From Bremia lactucae (lineage: Eukaryota > Oomycota > Peronosporomycetes > Peronosporales > Peronosporaceae), in NCBI RefSeq assembly GCF_004359215.1, contig NC_090620.1:2109945-2171660 (forward strand): a stretch of DNA of 61,716 nt. The letters run 5' to 3'. Made by a program: the position numbers and the translations under genes. The notes under the pieces were generated by a model, which made no database searches, was not told the DNA's origin, and saw nothing but the letters and a program-made list of their open reading frames with translations. This document shows positions 53,058 through 61,716 of this stretch, piece after piece (the stretch's first letter is position 1; every line of letters starts with the position of its first letter).

Positions 53058-54826
53058 ATGGCCAGCGCCACTAAGAAGCGCGTGTCGTACTTTTATCATC
53101 GTGAGGCTGACCATTTCCATCACTTGTCACCTTGAAACACTAACGCTATCGATTCATTTGACCAAGTACAGCTGAGGAAGGTCATTTTTACTATGGCCCT
53201 GGCCATCCCATGAAGCCCCACCGCATGAAGCTAGCGCATCACCTTGTAGTTAACTACGATTTATATCGCAAAATGGACATTTTCGTACGTTTTATTATAA
53301 AAATGACAAGGAAAGAGTCAATTACTCATATTGATTGCGTTAGGAGCCGCACATTGCTTCAGCAGAAGAGATTAAAACATTCCACGCCCCAGATTACATT
53401 GACTTTCTACAGCGAATCAGTCCCAATAATCAAAAAGATCTGGCTTCTGAATTGCAAAAGTGTACGCTTCCTTCATGTCTGTATTACCCGAGAAAAGCGC
53501 TTATTGCTTAGTCTTACAAACTAAATACAGACAACCTGGGCGAGTTGACAGACTGTCCCGTGTTCGACGGAATTTTTGACTTTTGTCAGATTTATTCGGG
53601 AGGCACATTAGACGCTGTAAGCCGATTAAACCATGGTCAGTGCGACATTGCAATTAATTGGGCGGGAGGATTGCACCATGCGAAGAAATCCGAGGGCTCT
53701 GGCTTTTGTTACGTCAATGACATTGTGCTGGGAATTTTGGAGCTTCTCAAGTACCACCCGCGTGTGTTGTATATTGACATTGACGTTCATCATGGAGATG
53801 GTGTGGAAGAAGCATTTTATGTGACGGACCGTGTCATGACTGTGTCATTCCACAAGTATGGCGACTTCTTTCCAGGCACAGGAGATATTAAGGTGAGGAT
53901 AGTCACCGGTCGGTATATGGTGGGTACTTTTTAAGCTGGCCTTCATTTACAGGATATTGGCACAAAGAATGGCAAGTACTATGCTGTTAACTTTCCGTTA
54001 CTCAGCGGCATGAACGATGCGAGTTACGAGAGTGTTTTTAAACCGGTCATTCAAAAGGTCATGGAGACGTTTTGCCCTTCGGCTGTCGTGCTTCAGTGTG
54101 GTGCAGACTCGCTGACGGGCGATCGCTTAGGTTGCTTTAATGTGACGACTCGAGGTCCAGTTGTTGCATGACGTTATGAGATGAAAATTGTTTTACGTTA
54201 AAAATTGCATTTTTAGGTCATGGTGAATGCGTCAAGTTTGTCAAAAGTTTTGGTTTACCAATGCTCGTGTTGGGAGGAGGGGGGTACACTATTCGCAATG
54301 TAGCGCGAGCATGGGCATACGAGACCTCGATTCTACTAGACGAAGAAGTGTCAAACAACATTCCATACAATGACTACTTTGAATTCTATGCCCCAAATTT
54401 CAAATTACACTTGGAACCTGACCCGGATCTTGAAAACGCCAATTCGAGAGAGTATTTGGATGAGTGCACGTATGTTTTACGTGTTGAGCCTTCCTTTTCG
54501 AGACGATTTGACTCACGTGTGCATGTTAACGAAACAGGCAAAAAATCTTTGAAAATCTTAGTGCACTTACAGGTGCCCCGAGTATTCAAATGAGCCAAGC
54601 GCCTCCGACCCACATGTTACGTGAAGAGGATGAAGACGCAATGGATCCTGATTCACGGACTGATAACGATGGCAAGCGGCAGCACGAGGCTGAATTTTAT
54701 ACAGATGACCAAGACCAGCGAGGAAATCCAGACGCTGGAGCTGCCGTTAGTGCACCAATTGATTCCATTCAAATGGAAGGAGTGGATAACACAGCGCCGG
54801 ACGTTGTACCGATGGATGTGGACTAG
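53058..54826 (+). CDS. HDAC: Class I histone deacetylase (RPD3/HDAC1-3 type)
   Basis: Seven exons: 53058-53100, 53172-53284, 53344-53461, 53531-53892, 53953-54154, 54217-54469 and 54538-54826, with introns of 59-71 bp, all GT-AG; joined length 1380 nt, 459 residues, no break. The start [20 protein letters not shown] is at the family's usual place. Catalytic features: [20 protein letters not shown] (H140, H141), DIDVHHGDG (zinc ligands D176, H178), [11 protein letters not shown] (third zinc ligand Asp) and [14 protein letters not shown] (Tyr). The C-terminus is acidic ([20 protein letters not shown]), as in HDAC1/3. It removes acetyl groups from histone lysines in a Zn-dependent reaction, usually within a corepressor complex in the nucleus. 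Confidence 0.95.
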
Positions 54827-54916
54827 ATTTCGTAGCAATTTCGTGCAAAATGGGTTGTCCGTACGATGATTACAATTTACGGAAACTGGTGTGTTTTGTT
54901 GAAAGTATTTTTTTAT

Positions 54917-55637
54917 CTATTTTAGTTGCTGAAGTTTGCGCTGTTTCTCCCGCTCTGCCTTTTCAATGTCAAAGCGCTTTTGATCCAGACGTTGTAAGAA
55001 CTCTTGCTTTTCTAGGTAGCCATCTTTGGTAAGATGCGTTAATTCGTCTTCTATGCCTTGTACTTCCTTAAACGTGTCCCAATCTAGCGACGATTTCTCT
55101 ATTGTCGACACCTTTCTGGGCTCATCAAAGGATGCCAGTACTTTGTCCAGTCCTTTTTCTCCTCTTGTCACCGCACCCCTTGTTGACACTTTATACTCTT
55201 TTCCCGCAAATTTGATCACTTGTTCTGCCTTTTGTTTTATTGCTGATGTCTCCGTCAAGTCTCTCCTCGACCTCTTGACGTCCACGCCCAGAATGGGCAT
55301 GGCAAATTCTCGTAGTTTTCGTTTTTGGTTCTTATCAGCTAAGCATTTCGTCTTCTTCGTCAAAGTACATAGTAATTTAGCCGTCTTATCAGCTGCCATT
55401 TTGGATACAGAAGTTGGCACGTTCATATCTTCCCAAAGTTGGTCTAGATCTGAATTCGTCTTAACACTGTCTCGTTTTTCTAGAGATCCGTCTGCGTTCA
55501 CGTCATTTTTGTCTTCTTCTAGATCGACTTGAGAGGCTACTAATTTAAAGGATCAATAAGACAAAGAAACGGATCGGCATAGGGAACACAGCACCTTCAG
55601 GCACATAGTCATCATCGTCCTCGTCGGAGGAGACCAT
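54917..55637 (-). CDS. CFDP1: BCNT/CFDP1 family protein (Swc5-like, SWR1 complex)
   Basis: Exon 1 is 55637-55595, exon 2 is 55539-54917, with a 55-bp GT-AG intron; 221 residues. It starts with an acidic run (MVSSDEDDDDYVPE), typical of the family, followed by a Lys-rich middle. The conserved BCNT domain lies at about 155-221: RKVSTIEKSSLDWDTFKEVQ, GIEDELTHLTKDGYLEKQEF, LQRLDQKRFDIEKAEREKQR. Swc5/CFDP1 helps the SWR1/SRCAP remodeller exchange histone H2A for H2A.Z. It converges with the HDAC gene, 90 bp between stops, and is followed on the same strand by the TMEM234-like gene upstream of it. Confidence 0.9.
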
Positions 55638-55724
55638 TAAATTTAATATGAAAAAGAAATTGTTTATACAAGTTTTGATTGGATAGATTTTTTTTTGCAA
55701 TACGGCAAATGAACGCTAATCTAG

Positions 55725-56397
55725 CTATCCTTTGCTATCATAGCAAATGGCTACACCAAGAAGAATGAGCACTACACCCGTGTACGTAGCTGCCAATAAT
55801 GCGAGAAAAACGAAATTTGTTGTAATGTTAGTATACTGCTTTACACGGCTGATCCAATAAACGTACATACAGAGCGTTGAGGCTTTTCCCCAAGCAGACG
55901 ACTTGTGATGGCTGTAAACACGAATGTCAGCGAGTTGCAAATGGGCACAGCATTTGAGATGTCTATCGCAACAAGAAAAAAGTTTAATCTTAAGCCAGTG
56001 TTGCCTTCACCATTCAATGTCAACGGAAATGTACCAGCTGACCCAAGCAGATAGACGTAGAAGATAGACCCGCTCTGATTCAAAGCAAATGGCAACATAA
56101 ACTACAAGATGACGACACTTTAATTATCGTGTTTTGATCCAAATAAACCACTAGATTCTCACCTGCCAATTTCTTACAAGTCCCACAACAAGCTTGACAT
56201 ACTCTCCAATACTATTGTCCTTTCGCGTATAAATGCATTTATTATTGCTGCCTACAAATTATCTCACATTGGTCGAGATCTTTAAGAGCAGTCCGCTGAT
56301 TTTCACTCATTCAGATTCATCTACCTCGCTTGATGAAAGGATTGGTACAGCCCCAAAGTGCACCCACAAAGAGGAAGGACAGCAAGGTCGAGCTCAT
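55725..56397 (-). CDS. TMEM234: TMEM234-like small membrane protein
   Basis: Five exons on the minus strand: 56397-56325, 56251-56163, 56101-56035, 55962-55867 and 55789-55725; GT-AG introns of 73, 61, 72 and 77 bp; 129 residues, no break. Family features: N-terminal LFVGALWGCTNPFIKRG, then a lumenal/cytosolic segment, FMLPFALNQSGSIFYVYLLG, DISNAVPICNSLTFVFTAI and LLGEKPQ, then a last hydrophobic helix (TGVVLILLGVAICY). Four membrane helices, as in the EamA/DMT transporter-like TMEM234 family. The substrate is not known to me. It is divergent from the TBC gene. Confidence 0.88.
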
Positions 56398-56844
56398 GTT
56401 GCTATGAAATAATCACGGTCTTTTCTCGACTTGCAAAGAAGTAAGCGGCAGTTGCAATCGGACTATTAGTATCAACCGGCAATTAAATAAATGATATGTG
56501 GCGTGGCGGACATTGAAAATATGTTTAAAAAAATTACGAGGCTACACACGTGAAGTTCAAAAACAGAAGAAACATTAAAAAGCATTATATAATTTTGATA
56601 CAACATGCTAATGCTTGCAGACATATATAAATTTGGAGGAGATTGAAGCTTTCGAAAGTTGAGTTAACAGTTGTCGAGAAGACAAATGCAGATGAGATAC
56701 GCACGAAATTCGTGTGAAGGTGTGGGCGTAAGTATATGAGGCCCGCGCCGCGCAAACTAGATAAACTTTAATTCTTCATGTGTATAGTCCACATTATTAT
56801 GTGGCACACACTCGGCATCAGATTGAGGTTGTTTTGGCAATAAA
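56398..56844. promoter_or_regulatory. Divergent promoter region of the TMEM234-like and TBC genes
   Basis: 447 bp between start codons, no coding frame. It presumably holds both promoters. No single element stands out. Confidence 0.5.
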
Positions 56845-59487
56845 ATGGAAGTTCCCATCAAAGAAGCCGCTGCACGTATATCTTCCATAACGCCAAGTCC
56901 ATCAACCACGACTAGATCTGCTCCGAGTATTCCACGCCATACTGCATGCGAAGATGATGACGATTCGTTGGACGCTGAACTTACTAAACAATTGACAGAC
57001 AAACTACTTCTGCGCCAATTAGAATGCGAAATGCAAAAGAGACGACCCGACCATTTTGTCATTGGAGTTGTCTGTCGCACTCTCGGAGGCGTTCCGTCAA
57101 GATTGCGCTCGCAAGTTTGGAAGGAGCTATTGGGCGTGGCCCGAACCGAGCAACCGAGTCTGGATCAGAGCATATTACAAGTAGAGGAAGATTTGGACAA
57201 TCAACGCGTCATTGCGGCCGATGCGATTCGAACAAGGAGCAATGAGCGTCTTTTTCAAAAGCCCGAAACCATCGAACTTGTGGTAAAGCTGCTCACTTAT
57301 TACTGCAAAAGCCGCAGTATTCGATACAAGCAGGGCATGAACGAGGTGTTGGCTCCATTTCTACTACTTACCGAGAAGAGACCCGAATCGAAAGGAAGCA
57401 CTCCATTGCCGGAAGGAGTCATTTTTCAGTGTTTTCATGCGCTAATTGACCGATTTTTGCCCCACGTATTTATTGACCAAGAGTTTCGATCGCTCCAGTG
57501 TTCGCTTCACTTGTACAGATTGTTAATGTTGTATCACGATCCCGAGCTATGTCATTATTTAGACCAGCATGATATGACACCGGAACTATATGTAACCCCA
57601 TGGTTCATGACGCTCTTTGCGAGATCGTTGCCTCCTGAGTTTGTGTTTTATCTCTGGGATTTTTTTCTTGTCGAAGAAGGCCCTTATTTACTGCACTTTG
57701 TAGCGTATGCACTAGTTGTTGCACATCGCGAGACCATTTTGAGAGCCGACATTGCCATGCTGCCACAAGTTTTGAGTTCGCTCACATTTACGTCTCGTGA
57801 CGACTTAATTCAAGTATGTGGACAGGCCCTTGTCATTGCCGAGTCGACACCAAATTCATTTAATCGGGATCTTTGTTCCGTTTGTTATGGGGGTCTTAAA
57901 GATGCGATCGAGCCATTTTACGACCAACTTCATACGTGCTCCAGCTTGCGCATATATCCCGAAGAATTGATACAAAATTTGATGAATCGATTGGCGTTTC
58001 AAACGAAACAGAAGCAATCGTTCGAGCTGATTTCAGATGCAACTATAAAACATGAATTGATAAGATTACGGTCACTATGTAGCAATCACTCACCGCGATT
58101 GTCTCAAGGTTGTTATGAGCACGAAGAGGAAGAAATGACGCCAGCATTACAGTTTATTCTCTTGGATTGCCGGCCTTTGGAGGAGTATGTCAAGTCACAC
58201 TTGAGTCTTTCGCATCATATTGATCCGACTATTATGGAGCGACCAGATGCGCTGGATGAGCTAATGAAGGGTTTTGCACTTATGAAAGGCTGTCATTTTT
58301 GTTTCGTTGGGCCTTCAGGCAATTTGCCATCCAGTTATTCGAGATTTTTTATACAAAATGCAGCAAACAAGACAAAAGTTCCGCGGAAAGAATCAAGAAG
58401 CAATGTGTTTAAAAAAATACATGGAACGATCGATGTCACCGAATGTGCGGCTCTATCTTTGTCGCCTTTAAAGGGTTTTGGAAGGCAGTCTCGAAGAATG
58501 CATAGCTCCGGGAAACGAAAGGTTTCAGCGAATAAAATTGGTCATAATGGGGTGTATCAAGTGCATGCGGAGCACGTTTCTGTGACGCGACTTGTGTTTA
58601 TGTTTTTACAAAAAGGATTCAAGTATGTAAGCCGTCTTGACCGAGGCTTTAGATGTCTGGAGGATAGTATTCGCAGTATGGATCAATTCACGCAGGAGCA
58701 ACTTCTCGTGGCCTCTCCATTACCTCCTTCTATTCCTGAGCCGGTAGTCGTGCCATCTAGTGGATATATGTCTGCAACCACGGGTGGTTTTGATTTGCTT
58801 GCAAAAATCGGATTAAGTCGCTCGCGTGCACCTTTACAAGACGAGTCCACAACTGAATTAAGCGGTCAATCGACATGTTTTGTAAATTCTGGTGTAATAG
58901 CTATGAAATCGTCAAAAGAATCCAAACAAGCAGTGCAAAAGGCAAAAAGCACAACAAATGCAACAGTCACAAGCCTTTCGCAACGTCTTACGTTATTGAA
59001 AATGGCAGCAAGAGATGCCGTCTCGTCCACATCGAATGTGATTAAAACTACTAGTAACTACGCGTCCGCTGTACAAATGGAATTTGTTGATAAAAAGCGC
59101 TCTGCTAGCGATGGAGGTTGGGTTGATGTCCGTTTACAGCGAAGTGCATCATTAATAAGTTTTATTGGAAAATCAACGGATGTTGAGCTACAACCTGGTC
59201 CGATCGGAATCGTGTTTCAAAAGTCTCGTTTAATCAAGCAATTTCAAGCCGTCGTTGATAGTGTGGTACCAGATACACAAGCGTCTGCCACTGGTATGAT
59301 TACTACTGGCGATGTCCTCGTTGCGATTAATGACGAGAGTTTAGAAAGAGTGGCATTCCTCACGGTAATTGAGCGTATCATCTTAGCGCCTCGACCAGTG
59401 GTTTTGCGCTTCCTCACTCCATCAAAGATGCAACGCGAATTGATTACTTCGAGTTTATGTATCCAACCTCATGCAACATCACTGTAA
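56845..59487 (+). CDS. TBC (Rab-GAP), rhodanese-like and PDZ domain protein, TBC1D23-like
   Basis: Single exon, 880 residues. The TBC domain is at about 80-310: GGVPSRLRSQVWKELLG, I123-A-A-D126-A-I-R129 (the IxxDxxR arginine finger), Y161-K-Q163-G-M-N-E (the YxQ glutamine finger), FFLVEEGPYLLHFVAYAL. Both catalytic residues are present, so it should stimulate GTP hydrolysis by a Rab protein. The rhodanese-like domain is at about 430-620 (LQFILLDCRPLEEYVKSHLS; KGCHFCFVGPSG); its usual active-site cysteine loop is not kept. C-terminal PDZ domain at 780-862 (GPIGIVFQKSRLIKQFQAVV; GDVLVAINDESL). TBC plus rhodanese is the TBC1D23 arrangement (endosome-to-Golgi tethering), but human TBC1D23 lacks the catalytic residues and has a PH-like C-terminus. 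No intron signals are needed. Confidence 0.88.
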   Translation: MEVPIKEAAARISSITPSPSTTTRSAPSIPRHTACEDDDDSLDAELTKQLTDKLLLRQLECEMQKRRPDHFVIGVVCRTLGGVPSRLRSQVWKELLGVARTEQPSLDQSILQVEEDLDNQRVIAADAIRTRSNERLFQKPETIELVVKLLTYYCKSRSIRYKQGMNEVLAPFLLLTEKRPESKGSTPLPEGVIFQCFHALIDRFLPHVFIDQEFRSLQCSLHLYRLLMLYHDPELCHYLDQHDMTPELYVTPWFMTLFARSLPPEFVFYLWDFFLVEEGPYLLHFVAYALVVAHRETILRADIAMLPQVLSSLTFTSRDDLIQVCGQALVIAESTPNSFNRDLCSVCYGGLKDAIEPFYDQLHTCSSLRIYPEELIQNLMNRLAFQTKQKQSFELISDATIKHELIRLRSLCSNHSPRLSQGCYEHEEEEMTPALQFILLDCRPLEEYVKSHLSLSHHIDPTIMERPDALDELMKGFALMKGCHFCFVGPSGNLPSSYSRFFIQNAANKTKVPRKESRSNVFKKIHGTIDVTECAALSLSPLKGFGRQSRRMHSSGKRKVSANKIGHNGVYQVHAEHVSVTRLVFMFLQKGFKYVSRLDRGFRCLEDSIRSMDQFTQEQLLVASPLPPSIPEPVVVPSSGYMSATTGGFDLLAKIGLSRSRAPLQDESTTELSGQSTCFVNSGVIAMKSSKESKQAVQKAKSTTNATVTSLSQRLTLLKMAARDAVSSTSNVIKTTSNYASAVQMEFVDKKRSASDGGWVDVRLQRSASLISFIGKSTDVELQPGPIGIVFQKSRLIKQFQAVVDSVVPDTQASATGMITTGDVLVAINDESLERVAFLTVIERIILAPRPVVLRFLTPSKMQRELITSSLCIQPHATSL

Positions 59488-59643
59488 GCGCGACAAAACA
59501 CTCGATATGTAGCCCATGGCACAAAAGCGTAGCTCTAGTCGCGTCGCAAGTACGCTAAGTTTGCGAAACAATTTAGGAGATGAAATTAGATTGGATTTTC
59601 CTGCTGTGATGAAGCAAGATAGGTAATATTCGCTCGGCTTGCT
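59488..59643. other. 3' flank of the TBC gene
   Basis: No gene recognised. Ends at the first 35-bp repeat unit. Confidence 0.5.
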
Positions 59644-60182
59644 AAATACAGACACTCAATCTGCACTCATTGCGATTGAAATACAGACACTCGATCTGTA
59701 CTCATTGCGACTTCACACATCAACACAGACACTGAAGGATCGTTAAGGAACGAGAATGATTGGCAACTTCCTGTTCCGACTTTATTGATGAGGGTCCAGG
59801 TGGAGAGTCAAGTGGGGTCTCCATAAAGACTTAAAATTCACCGACAATATTTCCGACAGATGGTCTATAGAAACCGAGCACTATATCTCCCTCGCTCAGC
59901 TTTTGTCTCCTGCCATTAAGCATTGATGTTGAGCCCAGTGTTAACAGAACGCAATCCTTGTGTCATGGAATAGCATCAATGATGTTGAATCTAGAGTGGG
60001 AGAAGGCAAGTGGGATGACACGGAGAAGTGTCTCGGAAACATGGATCTTAGTCGCAATGAGTACAGATCGAGTGTCTGTATTTCAATCGCAATGAAAGCA
60101 GTTCGAGTGTATGTATTGTAATCGCAATGAGTGCAGATCGAGTGTCTGTATTTCAATCGCAATCGGTGCAGATAGAGTATCC
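59644..60182. repeat. 35-bp repeat units in inverted clusters (foldback-like)
   Basis: Right cluster 60052-60182: about 3.7 head-to-tail copies of a 35-bp unit (tcgcaatgagtacagatcga + gtgtctgtatttcaa). Left cluster 59644-59710: two copies in the opposite orientation. The 340 bp between them has no gene. Inverted tandem ends around a non-coding middle recall foldback elements. The right cluster ends within a few bases of the mitochondrial sequence. Confidence 0.75.
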
Positions 60183-60691
60183 AATATTCAATATGAGGCA
60201 AAAATAGTTTAATTACAACGCGTAATTTTTTTGTATCAAAATTTAACGAATAAATAAAATTATACTATCTTTTAAAAAATGATAGAAAAATTACGAAATA
60301 TTTTATTGAAATTTGAAACTTTTAATGAAATATATAAAGATTATATTTTATGTTTAACTTTTTCAAATTAAATTATGTTAAAACTAGATCAAATTTTATT
60401 TTCAAACCCTTCTATTTATATATATACCCCTTCGTATTGATTTATTTTTTTATTGGGGGGTATAAACTAATATCATGTGTTAAACTGACAATTGGTATAC
60501 TACTAAATGGTAAAGGGTTACCTATTTTAAATCGGCATTTGGCGAATTTTTTATATATTAATTAAATTTTAATTCGTCGGGTGCAAAATTAGATAATTTT
60601 TGGAACTTTTTAATAGTAATGTTTGCCTTTGTGAGGTGATTTTGAATTTATTTCTTTCTATCGTTTATATTGTATATAGATAAAATTTATA

Positions 60692-60970
60692 ATGATATAT
60701 ATATTTAACAAAACAATTCCAGATTCAAAAAGTATTTTACATTCATTAATCATTCTGTATGGTTTTAATGAATTTCAATCTAATAAGATTTGTAAGAACA
60801 TAGGAATTAATCCTTAAATTACCGCTAATAAACTTAAAACAACCACGTAAATTGGCTTATAACTTATATAATAAAAAGCTAAAGATTGAACAGGTATGAC
60901 AACGTACGCATACAAATGCTACAACCATTGAATATTTATAGAAAATATCATTTAAAAACGTATTTCGCGC
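60692..60970 (+). pseudogene. rps13: rps13, mitochondrial, decayed
   Basis: Starts MIYIFNKTIPDSKSILHSLI, continues LYGFNEFQSNKICKNIGINP to a stop at 60815, shifts, and keeps the diagnostic end RTHTNATTIEYL (ribosomal S13 has GQRTHTNA). At least one shift and two stops. Confidence 0.75.
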
Positions 60971-60974
60971 AATA

Positions 60975-61346
60975 AGCTTAAACCTAAAATAAAAAAAAAA
61001 TGATATTTTAGCTAATTTACATATCACAGCAAGTTTAAAAAATACTACTGTAAGTTTAACTAATTGTAATGGTAATCTCTTAAATCTGTGGTCAACTAGA
61101 TCTTTAAAACAAAATTTAAAAAAACATACCAAATAATGTCCAGGTAATAGTATATATAATGAACAAATACCCTCAAATTAAAAAAAGTTCAAATCTTAAG
61201 ATTTTTATATATGGTACAGGTTTAGGGAGATACAATGTTTTAAGAAATTTAAAAAGAAATTTAAAGTTAAAAATCTGTTTGATAAAACACTTTCAACGGT
61301 TGTAGGTTGTAGAAAAAGAAAAAGAAATTCAATTATTTTTAAATAA
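60975..61346 (+). pseudogene. rps11: rps11, mitochondrial, decayed
   Basis: DILANLHITASLKNTTVSLT, NCNGNLLNLWSTRSLK at the N-terminal half, then a broken middle, then YGTGLGRYNVLRNLKRNLKV and GCRKRKRNS near the end, as in ribosomal S11 (GxGxGR and NGCRxxKxR). Stops and shifts at about 61130 and 61190. The last stop is 2 bp before the tRNA. Confidence 0.8.
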
Positions 61347-61347
61347 T

Positions 61348-61430
61348 GCATAGGTGATCGAGTGGTTCATTTTGTGTCAGTACTGAAACTGAAATATGTA
61401 AATACCGTGGGTTCAAATCCCACGCTATCC
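61348..61430 (+). tRNA. trnS: tRNA-Ser-like (class II), mitochondrial, probably a pseudogene
   Basis: 3' side ccgtgggttcaaatcccacg is a perfect T arm, followed by gctatcc, which pairs with gcatagg at the 5' end except for one mismatch. The D arm is gtgatcgagtggtt. A long variable arm (about gaaatatgtaaatac) marks Ser/Leu/Tyr. The anticodon loop reads tactgaaa; with one base missing it would be UGA (Ser). The mismatch and the odd loop suggest decay. Confidence 0.6.
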
Positions 61431-61716
61431 TTTTGAAAGCTAGAGACGGATTCGGTCCATTACATTACCGTTATGTTATCTACCCAATAATTAAAAATAT
61501 CTATATGAATAAGAATAAAAAAAGTAATTTAAAAAAAGAACATTTTTAACAAATGGTTTTTCCATTAAAATTGAATCTGTTAAATATTTAAGAAATTTTC
61601 AATTCAACTTTTAATTATTAAATGGAGCAGAAACTGTTATAAATATTAACAGTTAAAAAAATTATCTAATAAAAAAACGAATCTATTGTAAGGAATTATA
61701 TTAATTAATTTAAATT

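Larger units (their letters stand above)
60188..61716 (+). other. Mitochondrial DNA insertion (NUMT) or mitochondrial chimera, to the window end
   Basis: Base composition drops sharply to AT-rich from about 60188. Decayed rps13 and rps11 and a tRNA lie in order on the plus strand, the usual order in oomycete-type mitochondrial genomes. 60280-60560 is AT-rich with a frame (LISCVKLTIGILLNGKGLPI, LNRHLANFLYIN) that I cannot assign. 61432-61716 is unassigned. Stops and shifts show it is not a working mitochondrial copy. Confidence 0.75.

Noticed and set aside
54470..54537. Alternative end of HDAC by reading through into [10 protein letters not shown]
   Set aside because: The segment is a GT-AG intron; removing it restores the family sequence DECTQKIFENL in frame.
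60052..60182. CRISPR-like array
   Set aside because: The 35-bp units are directly adjacent with no spacers, and the genome is eukaryotic; it is a minisatellite.
1..61716. RXLR, Crinkler or other secreted effector genes
   Set aside because: Scanned the longer frames for a signal peptide followed by RxLR/EER or LFLAK; none seen outside transposon or housekeeping sequence.

Overview
This is a piece of oomycete nuclear genome, most likely from a Peronosporales species (Phytophthora or downy mildew type); I cannot name the species. The reasons are: a seven-transmembrane receptor fused to a TKL kinase, an oomycete-type GPCR bigram; short GT-AG introns of 45-79 bp; an initiator-like TCACTTTCC element; Gypsy elements with chromodomains; a Mutator-like transposase carrying an OTU domain; and degraded mitochondrial DNA with the rps13-rps11 order.

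Layout. 1-24.7 kb is a nested graveyard of Ty3/Gypsy elements. I define three LTR families. A begins TGTAACGGGCT (read on the minus strand here). B begins TGTAATGGGG. C begins TGTAACGGGGTG and has two sub-types, C1 and C2. Gag, protease, RNase H, integrase and chromodomain pieces are recognisable, nearly all broken, and two runs of N interrupt them. 24.7-26.1 kb is intergenic. 26.15-28.94 kb is an intact single-exon GPCR-TKL kinase gene. 29.43-33.36 kb is a complete Copia insertion with 202-bp LTRs and a perfect 5-bp target duplication. 33.8-37.1 kb is a trehalose-6-phosphate synthase/phosphatase gene with four apparent single-base deletions. 37.6-40.0 kb is the large subunit of splicing factor U2AF. 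41-48.8 kb is a second patch of transposon debris (solo LTR, Gypsy integrase, MULE-OTU, Copia and Gypsy remnants). 49.5-59.5 kb is a compact block of six housekeeping genes: presenilin, TDP2, a class I histone deacetylase, BCNT/CFDP1, a TMEM234-like membrane protein, and a TBC-rhodanese-PDZ protein. 59.6-60.2 kb holds inverted copies of a 35-bp repeat. From about 60.2 kb to the end the DNA is AT-rich and mitochondrial in origin, with decayed rps13, rps11 and tRNA-Ser.

The gene blocks show no operon-like pathway. They are ordinary tightly packed oomycete genes, convergent or divergent with gaps of 90-450 bp, between transposon-rich stretches. HDAC and BCNT (a SWR1-type chromatin remodeller subunit) both act on chromatin, and TDP2 acts in DNA repair, but the sequence does not show that they are co-regulated.

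The observations I rate highest are: a PARP-type zinc finger inside the TDP2 catalytic domain; a recurrent antisense reading frame at the 3' end of several Gypsy elements that keeps protein-level similarity between diverged families; a roughly 200-bp insertion made of stitched mitochondrial fragments (nad4, a tRNA, atp1) within one of those antisense frames; and a solo LTR inserted exactly in the loop of a conserved hairpin in another LTR.
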